From: CAYJII01 sp964370225
GTDB lineage: Bacteria > Bacillota > Clostridia > Oscillospirales > Ruminococcaceae
Assembly: GCA_964370225.1 (NCBI GenBank)
Contig: CAYJII010000006.1
Coordinates: 1-64,000, forward strand
Direction: 5' to 3'
Length of the DNA stretch: 64,000 nucleotides
Positions within the stretch are counted from its first letter, which is position 1; the number at the start of each line of letters is the position of its first letter. Of this stretch, positions 52,391 through 61,049 are shown in pieces. A model generated the notes under the pieces. The model worked only from the letters and a program-made list of their open reading frames with translations, did not search any database and was not told the origin of the DNA. A program made the translations under genes and the position numbers.

Positions 52391-53197
52391 CTATCCTAAA
52401 GCTACATCAAGCATCATCATCACAATAAATCCGCCCACTACGCCAACTGTTGCAATGTTTTTGCTCAACTTAGATGCCTCTGGAATTAGCTCGCTTGCAA
52501 CAACTGCAATCATAGCTCCTGCCGAAAACGAAAGTAAAAAAGGCAAATATGTTTGCATAAAAAACACCAATAGCGCACCTAAAACTCCAGCAATCGGCTC
52601 TACCATTCCCGAAAATTGTCCGAACATGAAGCATTTTTTGCGCGAGAAATTTTCACGTCGTAACGGTAGCGAAACGCCAGCACCTTCTGGGAAATTTTGT
52701 AGCCCTATACCAACAGCTAGCATCACAGCACCTGTGATATCTGAGCCAAATGTCGCTAAGGATGCGCTAGCAAATGCTACTCCAACCGCCAAGCCCTCTG
52801 GTATATTGTGTAAAGTGACCGCAGTGACTAGCAAAATTGAGCGCCTCAAACTTTTATGGTTGTGGTGCTCAAAATGCGCCAAATCGTTAAACGAAACCTT
52901 GCTTAACAGCCTATCCCCAACTACAATAAAAGCGCCCCCAAACATAAACCCAAGCGCTGGGACTAGCCACTCGTTTTGCCCTAATTCCTCGCACATTTCG
53001 ATAGCGGGACTAAGTAGCGACCAAAACGACGCAGCTATCATAACGCCAGCTCCAAACCCCAGCATGCAGTCAAGCACACGTCTATTGACATCTTTAAAGA
53101 AAAATACTAACGCCGCACCCAGGGCAGTCATCGTATATGTAAACATTGTCGCCAAAAATGCCAAAAGCACAGGACTTTGCCCAAATAAAAACTCCAT
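52391..53197 (-). CDS. ZIP-family metal transporter
   Basis: A 268-residue divalent-metal transporter (zinc/iron uptake, GufA/ZupT-like). About eight membrane helices. The metal-binding helices carry TLHNIPEGLAVG and GLQNFPEGAGVS, the ZIP hallmark, and a His-rich loop (HFEHHNHK) lies between helices 3 and 4. LSFSAGAMIAVVASELIPE is the conserved later helix. A GAAAGG site is upstream. It is leftward, ahead of the purine leader but not obviously part of that run. Confidence 0.93.
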   Translation of the reverse strand: MEFLFGQSPVLLAFLATMFTYTMTALGAALVFFFKDVNRRVLDCMLGFGAGVMIAASFWSLLSPAIEMCEELGQNEWLVPALGFMFGGAFIVVGDRLLSKVSFNDLAHFEHHNHKSLRRSILLVTAVTLHNIPEGLAVGVAFASASLATFGSDITGAVMLAVGIGLQNFPEGAGVSLPLRRENFSRKKCFMFGQFSGMVEPIAGVLGALLVFFMQTYLPFLLSFSAGAMIAVVASELIPEASKLSKNIATVGVVGGFIVMMMLDVALG

Positions 53198-53383
53198 AAT
53201 ATCAAAAACCTTTCATAAAAAACTGCGGGTACATAAAGTTATGTATACTATATTATGAAATCTTTATAACAAATGTTACTTCTTGTTTTTGTTGCATTCT
53301 TCCGTGCAACTAACATACATTTTTAGCGGTAAGTGAAAGGGTGTTGTTTTATACATTTTTTATCAGTAGGAAGAAGGGGTTGT

Positions 53384-53884
53384 ATGGGCAACGCAAAAAT
53401 ATATTTAACAATTTTCTCAGGGTTTTTACTTAATTTTTTTCAACAGTATTTACTAGTGATAATACTAGTTCTCGCAGCAATAGTATTTGATTTAGTAACA
53501 GGGCTTCTCAAAGCAAAAATCACCAAATCGCTCAGTAGCAAAGTAAGCTTCAACGGTATATGGAAAAAGCTGTCGCTGATGTTGGCGCTATTTTTTGGGA
53601 TATATCTTGATACTTTTATCCCAATGCTTATAGAAACCGGCATTGACATCGAGCTTGGAGTTTCGCTTCCATTTGGGCTAGTGGTGGGGATATATATTGT
53701 GATTAACGAATCTGTTTCTATTTGCGAAAACTTATATGAATGTGGCACTCCAATGCCAAAGGTCATAGTCGGTGCGCTTTTGCTCGCTCGCAAAGAGATA
53801 AACAAGAAGAAAAAGGAAAGCGAAGATACTGAAAACAAAAATGACAACTCAGATAATATTGACAATGAGGGCAATAATAAATAA
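53384..53884 (+). CDS. Holin-like membrane protein (TcdE/Cph1 type)
   Basis: A 166-residue protein resembling the phage holin family that includes TcdE and Cph1: three or four hydrophobic segments, the block VFDLVTGLLKAKITKSLSSKVSFNGIWKKL, and a charged C-terminal tail of about 30 residues rich in Lys, Glu and Asn. The ATG at 53384 has AAGGGG just upstream. No endolysin or other phage gene is near, so it is an orphan possibly used for non-lytic export or cell-wall turnover. Confidence 0.82.
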   Translation: MGNAKIYLTIFSGFLLNFFQQYLLVIILVLAAIVFDLVTGLLKAKITKSLSSKVSFNGIWKKLSLMLALFFGIYLDTFIPMLIETGIDIELGVSLPFGLVVGIYIVINESVSICENLYECGTPMPKVIVGALLLARKEINKKKKESEDTENKNDNSDNIDNEGNNK

Positions 53885-53919
53885 AGCAAAATAATTTTTG
53901 TGCAAATGCGAATACGCAA

Positions 53920-53960
53920 AAACAAACTGACATTTCAATGAAATGTCAGTTTGTTTTTTT
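53920..53960. terminator. Bidirectional terminator after the holin-like gene
   Basis: An 18-bp stem (53920-53937 / 53939-53956) flanked by A on the left and a long T-run on the right, between convergent genes. Confidence 0.92.
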
Positions 53961-53968
53961 ATAACAGA

Positions 53969-55087
53969 TTATGATATTTTCGTCCAGTAGCTATCACTTA
54001 TCCTATAGTTTTCTATATTAAATATATCAAGCAAATACACTTCTCCGTCTTCACTAATCGCATAAGTCGTGAAAAAACCACCCGTTGGTTCGGTAACGCC
54101 AATTACAACCACTTCATGACGCTCACCCATATAGTCAATCTGCGTTTTGCTTGTCACTACATTTTCAATTTCTTGATACTCACTTACTACTTCCCTAGCT
54201 TCATCAATCTCATGATTTTGTGTTATCTCAGTTTTATAAGCTTTCTCAATCTTCACATCTTTAAACTGTGCTTCGTCTACTGGCTTTATCACACGCGTAT
54301 GATTTGCAGTAAATCCCATATCCACTACTTCGCCCGTTTCGGTATTTTGACCGTTCGCCGATAAATTAAGTAGCAATATATCCTCTTCATTTTTCGTCAT
54401 TTCAAAGACATATTCTTCACGAACATTTTCTCCTGTTAGCACATTTATTCCAAGGTAATCATCATATACAACATACTGTCCCTGTGCTATTACCAATCCG
54501 TCAGCACTCAACATGGTCAACATACCTTTTGGGTCAAAGCGCATTATGTCGCCATTTTCCGTGTCCGCAAACTCGCCTACTAGCCCTGATGATACATTAT
54601 CGCCCAAAAACGAAATATTCGAAAAAGTTATCTCTGTGATATCCCCACCATTTTGATTTATCGAAAACTCAAAAAATATTCGCTCATATTCGACAAAATA
54701 ATGTGCCACTACTTGAATATCTTCGATTAGCTCGCCCTCTTCCTGCAAAGGGTAACTCAAAAAGTCAGGTTTTTCCAGCTCGTCAAACATAACATTTGCC
54801 AGATCACCAACTTTTATATTAAGCAGATTATATTCGCTGTTTTTCGTCTTAAACGTATTAAGTCCCGTAAAATCATAAAATAGCGCAGAAGAACCATCTC
54901 CGTAAAAGTCCATATTTCCCTCTAGCGCAGTGACTTCACCATATACCTCAGCAGCATTTTCGCGACTTATCCCCTCAGTGTCTTCTATCCCAAAATCTTC
55001 ATTAGGGTCGACACTCTTGCAAGCGGACATCGCAAATGTTGTGATAATTACAAGAAAAATACAGATAATTTTTTTAGTAGCATTCAT
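53969..55087 (-). CDS. Lipoprotein of unknown function
   Basis: A 372-residue secreted lipoprotein with lipobox MSAC (Cys23) after a hydrophobic signal core. The mature protein is acidic and predicted beta-rich, with one block resembling a lipocalin-like or META-like segment (GLVGEFADTENGDIMRFDPKGMLTMLSADGLVIAQGQYVVYDDYLGINV). No enzyme motif was seen. The ATG at 55087 has GGGGGAG 5 nt upstream; the longer frame lacks such a site. Confidence 0.75.
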   Translation of the reverse strand: MNATKKIICIFLVIITTFAMSACKSVDPNEDFGIEDTEGISRENAAEVYGEVTALEGNMDFYGDGSSALFYDFTGLNTFKTKNSEYNLLNIKVGDLANVMFDELEKPDFLSYPLQEEGELIEDIQVVAHYFVEYERIFFEFSINQNGGDITEITFSNISFLGDNVSSGLVGEFADTENGDIMRFDPKGMLTMLSADGLVIAQGQYVVYDDYLGINVLTGENVREEYVFEMTKNEEDILLLNLSANGQNTETGEVVDMGFTANHTRVIKPVDEAQFKDVKIEKAYKTEITQNHEIDEAREVVSEYQEIENVVTSKTQIDYMGERHEVVVIGVTEPTGGFFTTYAISEDGEVYLLDIFNIENYRISDSYWTKIS

Positions 55088-55241
55088 ACTGACTCCCCCA
55101 AACTTCAAGAAAAAAGCACGTAGTATCGGATTGTGTTAAATATGGGTTGATTCGGTTTTATCTACTTTCATTATACAATATAGATGATTTATTTTCAAGT
55201 TAAATTTTCTTCATTCTAATCTCTAACATCGCACAAAATAA

Positions 55242-55275
55242 AAAGCGATGTGAAAAAAACACATCGCTCTTTTTT
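55242..55275 (-). terminator. Terminator after the zinc-ribbon gene
   Basis: AGCGATGTG (55244-55252) pairs with CACATCGCT (55260-55268). On the minus strand the stem is followed by TTTTATTTT. Confidence 0.85.
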
Positions 55276-55322
55276 AAGGTGTATAAAAATGCTTATCACC
55301 TTATTATTCACTTTTAACTTTA

Positions 55323-55814
55323 CTAAAACTCAGGGTTTTCTTCCACAGTTTCAGTTTCTACAAACTCTGCCTCAATTGGTTCTTCTACAACATCAGCTTG
55401 AACTGGCTCTTCTTGCTCTTCTGCTACATTTTGTGAGTAGCTATAGTCTTTGAACTCTTGTTGCATTTTCGAACCGCATTTGCCACAAAATGTATTATCC
55501 ATAGGGTTTTTCAGTCCACAATCAGCGCAAATAATCACGTTTTGTCTATCTGCTATTTCAGAATATAGGTCTGTAAGTTTTTCGTTTAAGCTATCGATTT
55601 GCTCGCAAACTGTTTGAACAATCTCAGAATTATCAGTGTTATCTTTAATTGCACTATAAGTCGCTTGACCCAGTTTTTCATATAATTCTTTAATTTGTCC
55701 GTTTATTTTCATTGTATCAATTTTAAGTTTTGATACTTCCACAACGTCGCCTGTTTTTTTTGCGGCAACATCATAAATTTCCTTTGCTTTTCCTACGATT
55801 TGATCAAAATTCAT
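55323..55814 (-). CDS. Coiled-coil zinc-ribbon protein
   Basis: A 163-residue soluble protein. A helical, probably coiled-coil N-terminal part (1-90) precedes a zinc ribbon (CADCGLKNPMDNTFCGKCG, Cys pairs near 96/99 and 111/114) and a Glu/Val-rich low-complexity tail. Such proteins are common in Firmicutes and lack a defined role. It is probably monocistronic. The ATG has a ribosome site of AAAGGTG type upstream. Confidence 0.75.
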   Translation of the reverse strand: MNFDQIVGKAKEIYDVAAKKTGDVVEVSKLKIDTMKINGQIKELYEKLGQATYSAIKDNTDNSEIVQTVCEQIDSLNEKLTDLYSEIADRQNVIICADCGLKNPMDNTFCGKCGSKMQQEFKDYSYSQNVAEEQEEPVQADVVEEPIEAEFVETETVEENPEF

Positions 55815-55918
55815 ATTATCATCACCTTTTCAATTATTGGGCACATCCCTTTTGGATATGCTGGTTTACCGCTGTAAATATATTATAACTAATATTCACT
55901 AAAAAAACAACTATAATT

Positions 55919-57394
55919 CTATAAATTAAATAATAATTCTTTTCTTGTTAATATTTCGTTAAATCTACTCACATATTCATGTGGATACTTAAAATTAAAG
56001 GATCGCTGTACATCACTGTATGAAAAATCAGTTATTTTTGTCACGCCTCCAGCTCCTACAGATATGATATCATGCACTTCATCCATGATGAAAATATTAT
56101 ATAAACACTCATGATTTTTCTTTGTATATCCGACATTTTCAAGGTTTTGTATTGTATTTTTCTGGCGATATAAATAATATGGTATATAACCATTTTCCGC
56201 CATTGCTTTTTGGGAATACTCTATCATCCTCGCATTTTCAGGCGTTTGCAAAAGTTTGTTCCAATCCTTTAAATATAGCGAAGAGGAGCGTTTTACTGTC
56301 AGAGCATGAACCGTGATGTTCTCTGGCTGTAACGCGATTATCCTATCCACAGTATCGACAAAGCTCTCAAGAGTGTCCGCCTCAAGCCCTGCAATCAAAT
56401 CAGCATTTATGCTATCAAATCCAATTTCCTTTGCAAGCGAGTACACCCTAAAAAAGTCTTCGGTACTGTGATGTCTACCAATCGCCTTCAGCACCTCGTC
56501 ATTAAAGCTTTGTGGGTTGATGCTAATTCTCCCGACTCCATGACGCTTCAGCGTTTCCAGTTTTCCTCTTGTTATCGTGTCGGGGCGACCAGCTTCCACC
56601 GTATACTCCACCACATTGGACATATCAAAATTTTCCGCAATGACCGCTAATAAAACCTCTAGCTCATTTTCATCAAGCGTAGTAGGCGTGCCCCCGCCAA
56701 TATAAATTGTTTTGAGTACCCTGTCCTTCTCCCGCAAAATTTTGCCTACAAATTCAATCTCCACTTTTAATTTCTCAAGATACTCGCTCATTAACAGTTT
56801 CGCTTTATGCGAAGATACCATGCTCGAAACAAATGAACAATATGAACAGCGTGTAGGACAAAATGGAATTGACACATAAAGGCTATAGTCCTTCGGCGTA
56901 ATCGCTTCTAATATCGGTCGCTGTACACCTGCAATATCCATGCACAACTCATATTTTTTTGCATCTACCAAATAACGCTCGGTAAAATCCGACATAATTT
57001 GACTTTTTGTATAATTTTTCTTTTGCATGGAATTAATGTACTTAACAGGTTTAATCCCAGTCATTATCCCCCAGCTTAAATGCAGTCCAGTCAGCTTTGT
57101 TAGGACATTGAACACGCTGAGTGCAAGCAATCTCTCGCACTCATTATCATAGTTTTTATCGGAGTTTAATAGCGTGATACTCTCACTTTCGTTCTTATCT
57201 CCTATAACAGCAGTGCACAAAAGCTTAGTGCACTCCTCGCCTTTTTCTATCTCAGTGAGTATCACATCATCACGACCATTAATCTCGCTGTCATATTCAT
57301 GCACAAAACGCTCCACGGAAAAAAACATTTTGCACAAACTTTCAATCTCGTACTTAAATTTATGGGAGTTAAATATAATCGTCATAATCTTCAT
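55919..57394 (-). CDS. hemZ: Coproporphyrinogen dehydrogenase HemZ-like radical SAM protein
   Basis: A 491-residue oxygen-independent coproporphyrinogen III oxidase family member. An N-terminal ~165-residue extension, typical of HemZ, precedes the radical SAM core with CX3CX2C (PFCPTRCSYC), IYIGGGTPTTL, EAGRPDTI and RISINPQSFNDEVLKAIGRHH. The late block YYLYRQKNTIQNLENVGY is also HemZ-like. It may act in haem synthesis or a related step; the anaerobe setting makes the exact substrate uncertain. The first ATG overlaps the MBL gene by 26 nt; the ATG at 57385 is an alternative. Confidence 0.9.
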   Translation of the reverse strand: MKIMTIIFNSHKFKYEIESLCKMFFSVERFVHEYDSEINGRDDVILTEIEKGEECTKLLCTAVIGDKNESESITLLNSDKNYDNECERLLALSVFNVLTKLTGLHLSWGIMTGIKPVKYINSMQKKNYTKSQIMSDFTERYLVDAKKYELCMDIAGVQRPILEAITPKDYSLYVSIPFCPTRCSYCSFVSSMVSSHKAKLLMSEYLEKLKVEIEFVGKILREKDRVLKTIYIGGGTPTTLDENELEVLLAVIAENFDMSNVVEYTVEAGRPDTITRGKLETLKRHGVGRISINPQSFNDEVLKAIGRHHSTEDFFRVYSLAKEIGFDSINADLIAGLEADTLESFVDTVDRIIALQPENITVHALTVKRSSSLYLKDWNKLLQTPENARMIEYSQKAMAENGYIPYYLYRQKNTIQNLENVGYTKKNHECLYNIFIMDEVHDIISVGAGGVTKITDFSYSDVQRSFNFKYPHEYVSRFNEILTRKELLFNL

Positions 57395-58025
57395 TTCTCA
57401 TATATGGATTTATTTGGCGCTCTCTTTCAAGGTTTGTAAAACCGCCATGACCAGGATAAACTTGATAATCCCCCTCAAGTTGGGCGAGTTTCTCTAAGCT
57501 ATTTAACATAGTTTTATAGTCTCCACCATATAGGTCGCACCTACCACAGTTTCCACTAAACAATGTATCTCCTGAAAACATTTTGTCCTCAAGTAGATAT
57601 ACTCCTGAACCCTTTGTGTGACCTGGTGTGTGCACAAAAGTAAATGTCAAGTCATCCAGCTTGACTTCGTCATTGTCGCTTAATTTGACAAAATCTTCAA
57701 TTGGAGTGAATTTACAAAGCGCATACTCAGCAACAGGTGAACTATTACAAAAAAATAAATCTTTTCTTGTTAATAAGTCCTCCTCAAATTCCGAGGCATA
57801 CACCACTAAATCATATTTCTTTTTCAGTTCAAACAAAGCCGATACATGGTCGAAATGCCCATGTGTCAAAAGCACAATTTTCGGCGTTAGCCCATGTGCG
57901 CTTAAATAGTTACTAATTTTCTCTACATCACTCCCAGGATCAATTATAACTGCATTTTTATTTTCAGTTTCGATGATTAAACAATTCACCTGATATGATC
58001 CTACAATAAGCGGAGTCACTTTCAT
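57369..58025 (-). CDS. MBL-fold metallo-hydrolase (glyoxalase II-like)
   Basis: A 218-residue metallo-beta-lactamase-fold hydrolase. Metal ligands are in THGHFDH (near residue 55), HTPGHT (near 135), FSGDTLF and PGHG. The size and the motif SGDTLFSGNCGRCDL resemble YcbL/GloB-type hydroxyacylglutathione hydrolase relatives. It is translationally coupled to HemZ by a 26-nt overlap, a frequent neighbour pair in clostridia. Substrate unknown. Confidence 0.92.
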   Translation of the reverse strand: MKVTPLIVGSYQVNCLIIETENKNAVIIDPGSDVEKISNYLSAHGLTPKIVLLTHGHFDHVSALFELKKKYDLVVYASEFEEDLLTRKDLFFCNSSPVAEYALCKFTPIEDFVKLSDNDEVKLDDLTFTFVHTPGHTKGSGVYLLEDKMFSGDTLFSGNCGRCDLYGGDYKTMLNSLEKLAQLEGDYQVYPGHGGFTNLERERQINPYMRNEDYDDYI

Positions 58026-58037
58026 TATTACACGTCC

Positions 58038-59081
58038 TTATCCTAATTTTTCGAGCGTTTCCCAAATGCCGTTGATATATGTCGCACCAAGCGCTCTATC
58101 ATAAAGCCCATATCCAGCTTTCCCACTTTCGCCCCAAATCATGCGCCCGTGATCCGGTCTTATATATCCATCAAACCCACTTTTGTGCAGATTTTTGAGT
58201 ATCTCCACCATATCGAGGCTTCCACAAGCAGAAAAATGCGCGCTCTCCTCAAAATCGAGCCCACCCATGAGTTTTACATTCCTGAAATGCAGAAAATGTA
58301 TACGACCCATTTTTGCGTATTTGTCCACTAATTTTGGTATGTCATTAAAATCTGCACAACCTAGTGAGCCTGTACAAAAAGTCAATCCATTATTCTTTGA
58401 ATCATAAAGACTCAAAAATCTATCAAGGTTTTCCTCACAAGTAATTATCCTCGGCAATCCAAAAATTGAATAGGGGGGATCGTCGGGATGAATTGCCATA
58501 TTCACATCATTTTCCTCAGCAATTGGTATAATTCGACTTAAAAAATACTCTAAGTTTTTCCACAATTTCTCTTCATCGACATTTTTATACGCTTCAAATA
58601 GTTTTTGCATATCCTCTTTCGCATATGAACTATCCCAACCAGGTAGGCTGAGTTCGCCCGTAAGCGGGTCCATTTTTTCCAAATGCGATTTATAGTATAC
58701 CAGAGTATTCGACCCGTCGTCAAGTGGCATATCTAGCTGGGTTCTCGTCCAGTCGAACACAGGCATAAAATTGTAGCAAATACATTTTATCCCAGCTTGT
58801 GCAAGATTTTTTATATTCTCGATATAATTGTCGATGTATTTATCTCTAGTCGGCAAGCCAAGTTTTATGTCCTCATGCACAGGCACACTCTCGATAATGT
58901 CGAAAACAAGCCCCGAACGTTCGACTTGATTTTTCAGCGCAGTTATGCTCTCTTTGCTCCAAACCTCGCCCACTGCTGTGTCGTAAATTGCTGTAACAAT
59001 ACTACGCATATTTGGAATTTGCCTGATATATTCTAGCGATACAGGGTCGTCCTGCCCATACCACCTAAATGATAATTTCAT
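58038..59081 (-). CDS. uxuA: D-mannonate dehydratase
   Basis: A 347-residue TIM-barrel enzyme dehydrating D-mannonate to 2-keto-3-deoxygluconate in glucuronate catabolism. Family blocks: LSFRWYGQDDPVSL, ICYNFMPVFDWTRT, MAIHPDDPP (metal site), TFCTGSLG, RIHFLHFRNVK and YIRPDHGRMIWGE. The ATG at 59081 has GGAGG 7 nt upstream; the longest frame overlaps the previous gene by 14 nt. The adjacent zinc dehydrogenase probably feeds or parallels this step. Confidence 0.95.
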   Translation of the reverse strand: MKLSFRWYGQDDPVSLEYIRQIPNMRSIVTAIYDTAVGEVWSKESITALKNQVERSGLVFDIIESVPVHEDIKLGLPTRDKYIDNYIENIKNLAQAGIKCICYNFMPVFDWTRTQLDMPLDDGSNTLVYYKSHLEKMDPLTGELSLPGWDSSYAKEDMQKLFEAYKNVDEEKLWKNLEYFLSRIIPIAEENDVNMAIHPDDPPYSIFGLPRIITCEENLDRFLSLYDSKNNGLTFCTGSLGCADFNDIPKLVDKYAKMGRIHFLHFRNVKLMGGLDFEESAHFSACGSLDMVEILKNLHKSGFDGYIRPDHGRMIWGESGKAGYGLYDRALGATYINGIWETLEKLG

Positions 59082-59109
59082 CCTATTTCCTCCAATAATT
59101 TTATTTCTA

Positions 59110-60132
59110 TCAATTAACATCAATCAGCACTTTCATCGTGCTTTCTTTGTTCTCTTCGATATATTCATACGCAGCTAAAAAATCCCTAAAAGCAAAATGC
59201 TTGCTCATCAGTGGCTTTAGTTTAACGCTCTTATTTTCTACCAACTCAATTGCTTTTACATAATCCTCGTGACGGTACATCATCGAGCAATCTAACGTTA
59301 ACTCCTTATCATTGAGCACAGCTAGATTTACATTCGCCATATCCGCAAACACCGCAACTAGTACGATAGTGCTACCCTTACGAGATAGTTTTATCGCTTG
59401 CTCCATCGTAATATCATTGCCAGCGCAATCGTATATTACATCCGCCCTATCTGCACCAAAGCATTTAACTATCTCCTCATTCAAATCACAGCTTGCAGTG
59501 TTAACTGTGTAGTCAATTCCACATTCTTTTGCAATTTCCAGCCTCTTTTGAGAGATATCCGTTATCATTACAGCCTTCGCTCCGAGCGCCTTGCATGTTT
59601 GCGCAAGTAATATTCCGATTGGTCCGCATCCTAGCACGATAACATTTGCACCATCAAGCTCATTAAATCTGAGTGCAGCATGGACTGTCACCGCTAATGG
59701 TTCAATCATCGCACCTTCATCAAATGATATGCTGTCAGGTAATGGCGTAATTTTTTTTGCATCCACTGCAAAAAACTCGCTCGCAGTCCCAGTAGTCTGA
59801 AAACCCATAACCTTTAGTTCTTCGCAGAGATTGTACTTACCGTTCCTACATGGGTGGCATTTCCCACACACAACTTGTGGTTCTATAGTAACTTTTTGCC
59901 CAACGCAAAATTCCGTGACTGCGCTTCCTACTAACGCAATTTCGCCCGAAACTTCGTGTCCTTGTGTGATTGGGTATGAGGTAAATGGATGTTTGCCGTG
60001 ATAAACATGGATGTCCGAGCCACAAATCCCGATGCGCATTATCTTAACTAGCACTTCGTTTTCGGCTATTTGTGGCATGTCGATTTCTACAAACTCGATT
60101 ACTCCTGGGGATTTCATAATTTGTTGTAACAT
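59110..60132 (-). CDS. Zinc-dependent alcohol/sugar-acid dehydrogenase (RspB/LgoD-like)
   Basis: A 340-residue MDR dehydrogenase. The catalytic zinc site (RIGICGSD, QGHEVSG) and a complete structural zinc loop (VCGKCHPCRNGKYNLC) are present, unlike in the two MDR enzymes at 1111-3126. The Rossmann turn is VLGCGPIGILLAQ. Being upstream of uxuA, it may oxidise a hexonate such as L-galactonate or mannonate, as LgoD/RspB-type enzymes do; this is inference. The ATG at 60132 has GGAG 7 nt upstream. Confidence 0.9.
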   Translation of the reverse strand: MLQQIMKSPGVIEFVEIDMPQIAENEVLVKIMRIGICGSDIHVYHGKHPFTSYPITQGHEVSGEIALVGSAVTEFCVGQKVTIEPQVVCGKCHPCRNGKYNLCEELKVMGFQTTGTASEFFAVDAKKITPLPDSISFDEGAMIEPLAVTVHAALRFNELDGANVIVLGCGPIGILLAQTCKALGAKAVMITDISQKRLEIAKECGIDYTVNTASCDLNEEIVKCFGADRADVIYDCAGNDITMEQAIKLSRKGSTIVLVAVFADMANVNLAVLNDKELTLDCSMMYRHEDYVKAIELVENKSVKLKPLMSKHFAFRDFLAAYEYIEENKESTMKVLIDVN

Positions 60133-60224
60133 AATAATTCTCCATTCACTATTATTTATTTTCACTAAATTAATGTAATTCTAACATAAATTTGTAGTTT
60201 TTAGAAGTGTTTTTACATAAAATT

Positions 60225-60287
60225 CATGATATTTTTCTATTGTAAACTTATTTTCTCATATTTAGTTGACAATAGAAAAATATCATG
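60225..60287. repeat. Long near-perfect palindrome containing a BirA-type operator
   Basis: Arms 60225-60247 and 60265-60287 are inverted repeats of 23 bp with a single mismatch and a 17-nt centre. The inner halves ATTGTAAAC (60239-60247) and GTTGACAAT (60265-60273) match the BirA operator of Firmicutes in sequence and spacing. The arms extend well past the known operator. Confidence 0.75.
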
Positions 60288-60294
60288 GTAAGAT
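60266..60294 (+). promoter_or_regulatory. bioY promoter overlapping the BirA-like operator
   Basis: Perfect TTGACA (60266-60271), a 17-bp spacer, then TAAGAT (60289-60294) with an extended -10 TGG. The -35 box lies within the right operator half, so BirA binding would block it. Confidence 0.8.
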
Positions 60295-60323
60295 TAACCT
60301 AGCAAAATTAAAGGAGAGTTAAA

Positions 60324-60887
60324 ATGATAAACAACAAAACATTAAACATCACAATAGTAGCGCTTTTTTCCGCGCTGACTGCACTTTTTTCACAAATTGC
60401 AATACCGATGCCTTCAATGGTTCCCATAAATTTAGCGACACTCGCAGTTTTCTTAGTCGCTGGACTATTCGACTATAAAATATCGCTCACATCAATGCTA
60501 ATCTACATCGCTTTGGGGCTTGTCGGATTACCTGTTTTCGCTGGGTTGCGTGGAGGTTTCGGCGTATTACTAGGTCCTACAGGCGGCTACATTATCGGCT
60601 ATGCCCTAGCCGCTCTCGTAATCGGACTACTCAAAAATTTATGCAAAGACGTCAAGATATACCACCATGTGCTCTTCATGATTATTGGACTTTTTGCATG
60701 CTATGCTATAGGCACTGCTTGGTTTATGTATCAACAACAAGTTGATTTGCTCTCCGCATTACTCTTATGCGTTGTACCATATCTAATTGGGGATGCTATT
60801 AAAATTACAATCGCTGCAATTATCGTTACACGATTGTCAAAGATGTCGTTTTTCCGACGCTATACTTCTATTAAATATACCCACTAA
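60324..60887 (+). CDS. bioY: Biotin transporter substrate-binding component BioY
   Basis: A 187-residue S component of an ECF-type biotin importer. Six hydrophobic segments; family blocks FSQIAIPMPSMVPINLATLAVFLVAG, YIALGLVGLPVFAG and GGFGVLLGPTGGYIIGY. It lacks its own ATPase, so it must use shared EcfAAT proteins elsewhere or act alone. An AAAGGAG site precedes the ATG. Repression by biotin-BirA is predicted from the operator upstream. Confidence 0.96.
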   Translation: MINNKTLNITIVALFSALTALFSQIAIPMPSMVPINLATLAVFLVAGLFDYKISLTSMLIYIALGLVGLPVFAGLRGGFGVLLGPTGGYIIGYALAALVIGLLKNLCKDVKIYHHVLFMIIGLFACYAIGTAWFMYQQQVDLLSALLLCVVPYLIGDAIKITIAAIIVTRLSKMSFFRRYTSIKYTH

Positions 60888-60904
60888 ATTTGAATATGTA
60901 GACT

Positions 60905-60941
60905 AAAAACACAGCGCGAATTTATTCGCACTGTGTTTTTT
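60905..60941 (+). terminator. Intrinsic terminator after bioY
   Basis: An imperfect GC-rich hairpin with one mismatched pair, flanked by A-run and T-run, starts 18 nt after the stop. Confidence 0.85.
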
Positions 60942-61008
60942 ATTTTCTGTAGCGGTACAAGGTCGCCCCCACATGGCAAATTCATATCATACTATGTACA
61001 ATATAAAA

Positions 61009-61043
61009 TAGCGACATACCAAAATTAATTTGATATGTCGCTA
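61009..61043 (-). terminator. Terminator after the DEAD-box helicase gene
   Basis: TAGCGACATA (61009-61018) pairs with TATGTCGCTA (61034-61043), with further pairs inside. On the minus strand a T-rich tract follows. Confidence 0.75.
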
Positions 61044-61049
61044 GAATTA

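Noticed and set aside
52455..53258. A 267-codon rightward open frame opposite the ZIP transporter gene
   Set aside because: Its translation is Ser/Thr/Pro-rich without domain signs and lies wholly antisense to a well-supported ZIP protein.
53384..53884. Prophage around the holin-like gene
   Set aside because: Flanking genes are ordinary chromosomal ones and no integrase, attachment site or structural gene was seen.
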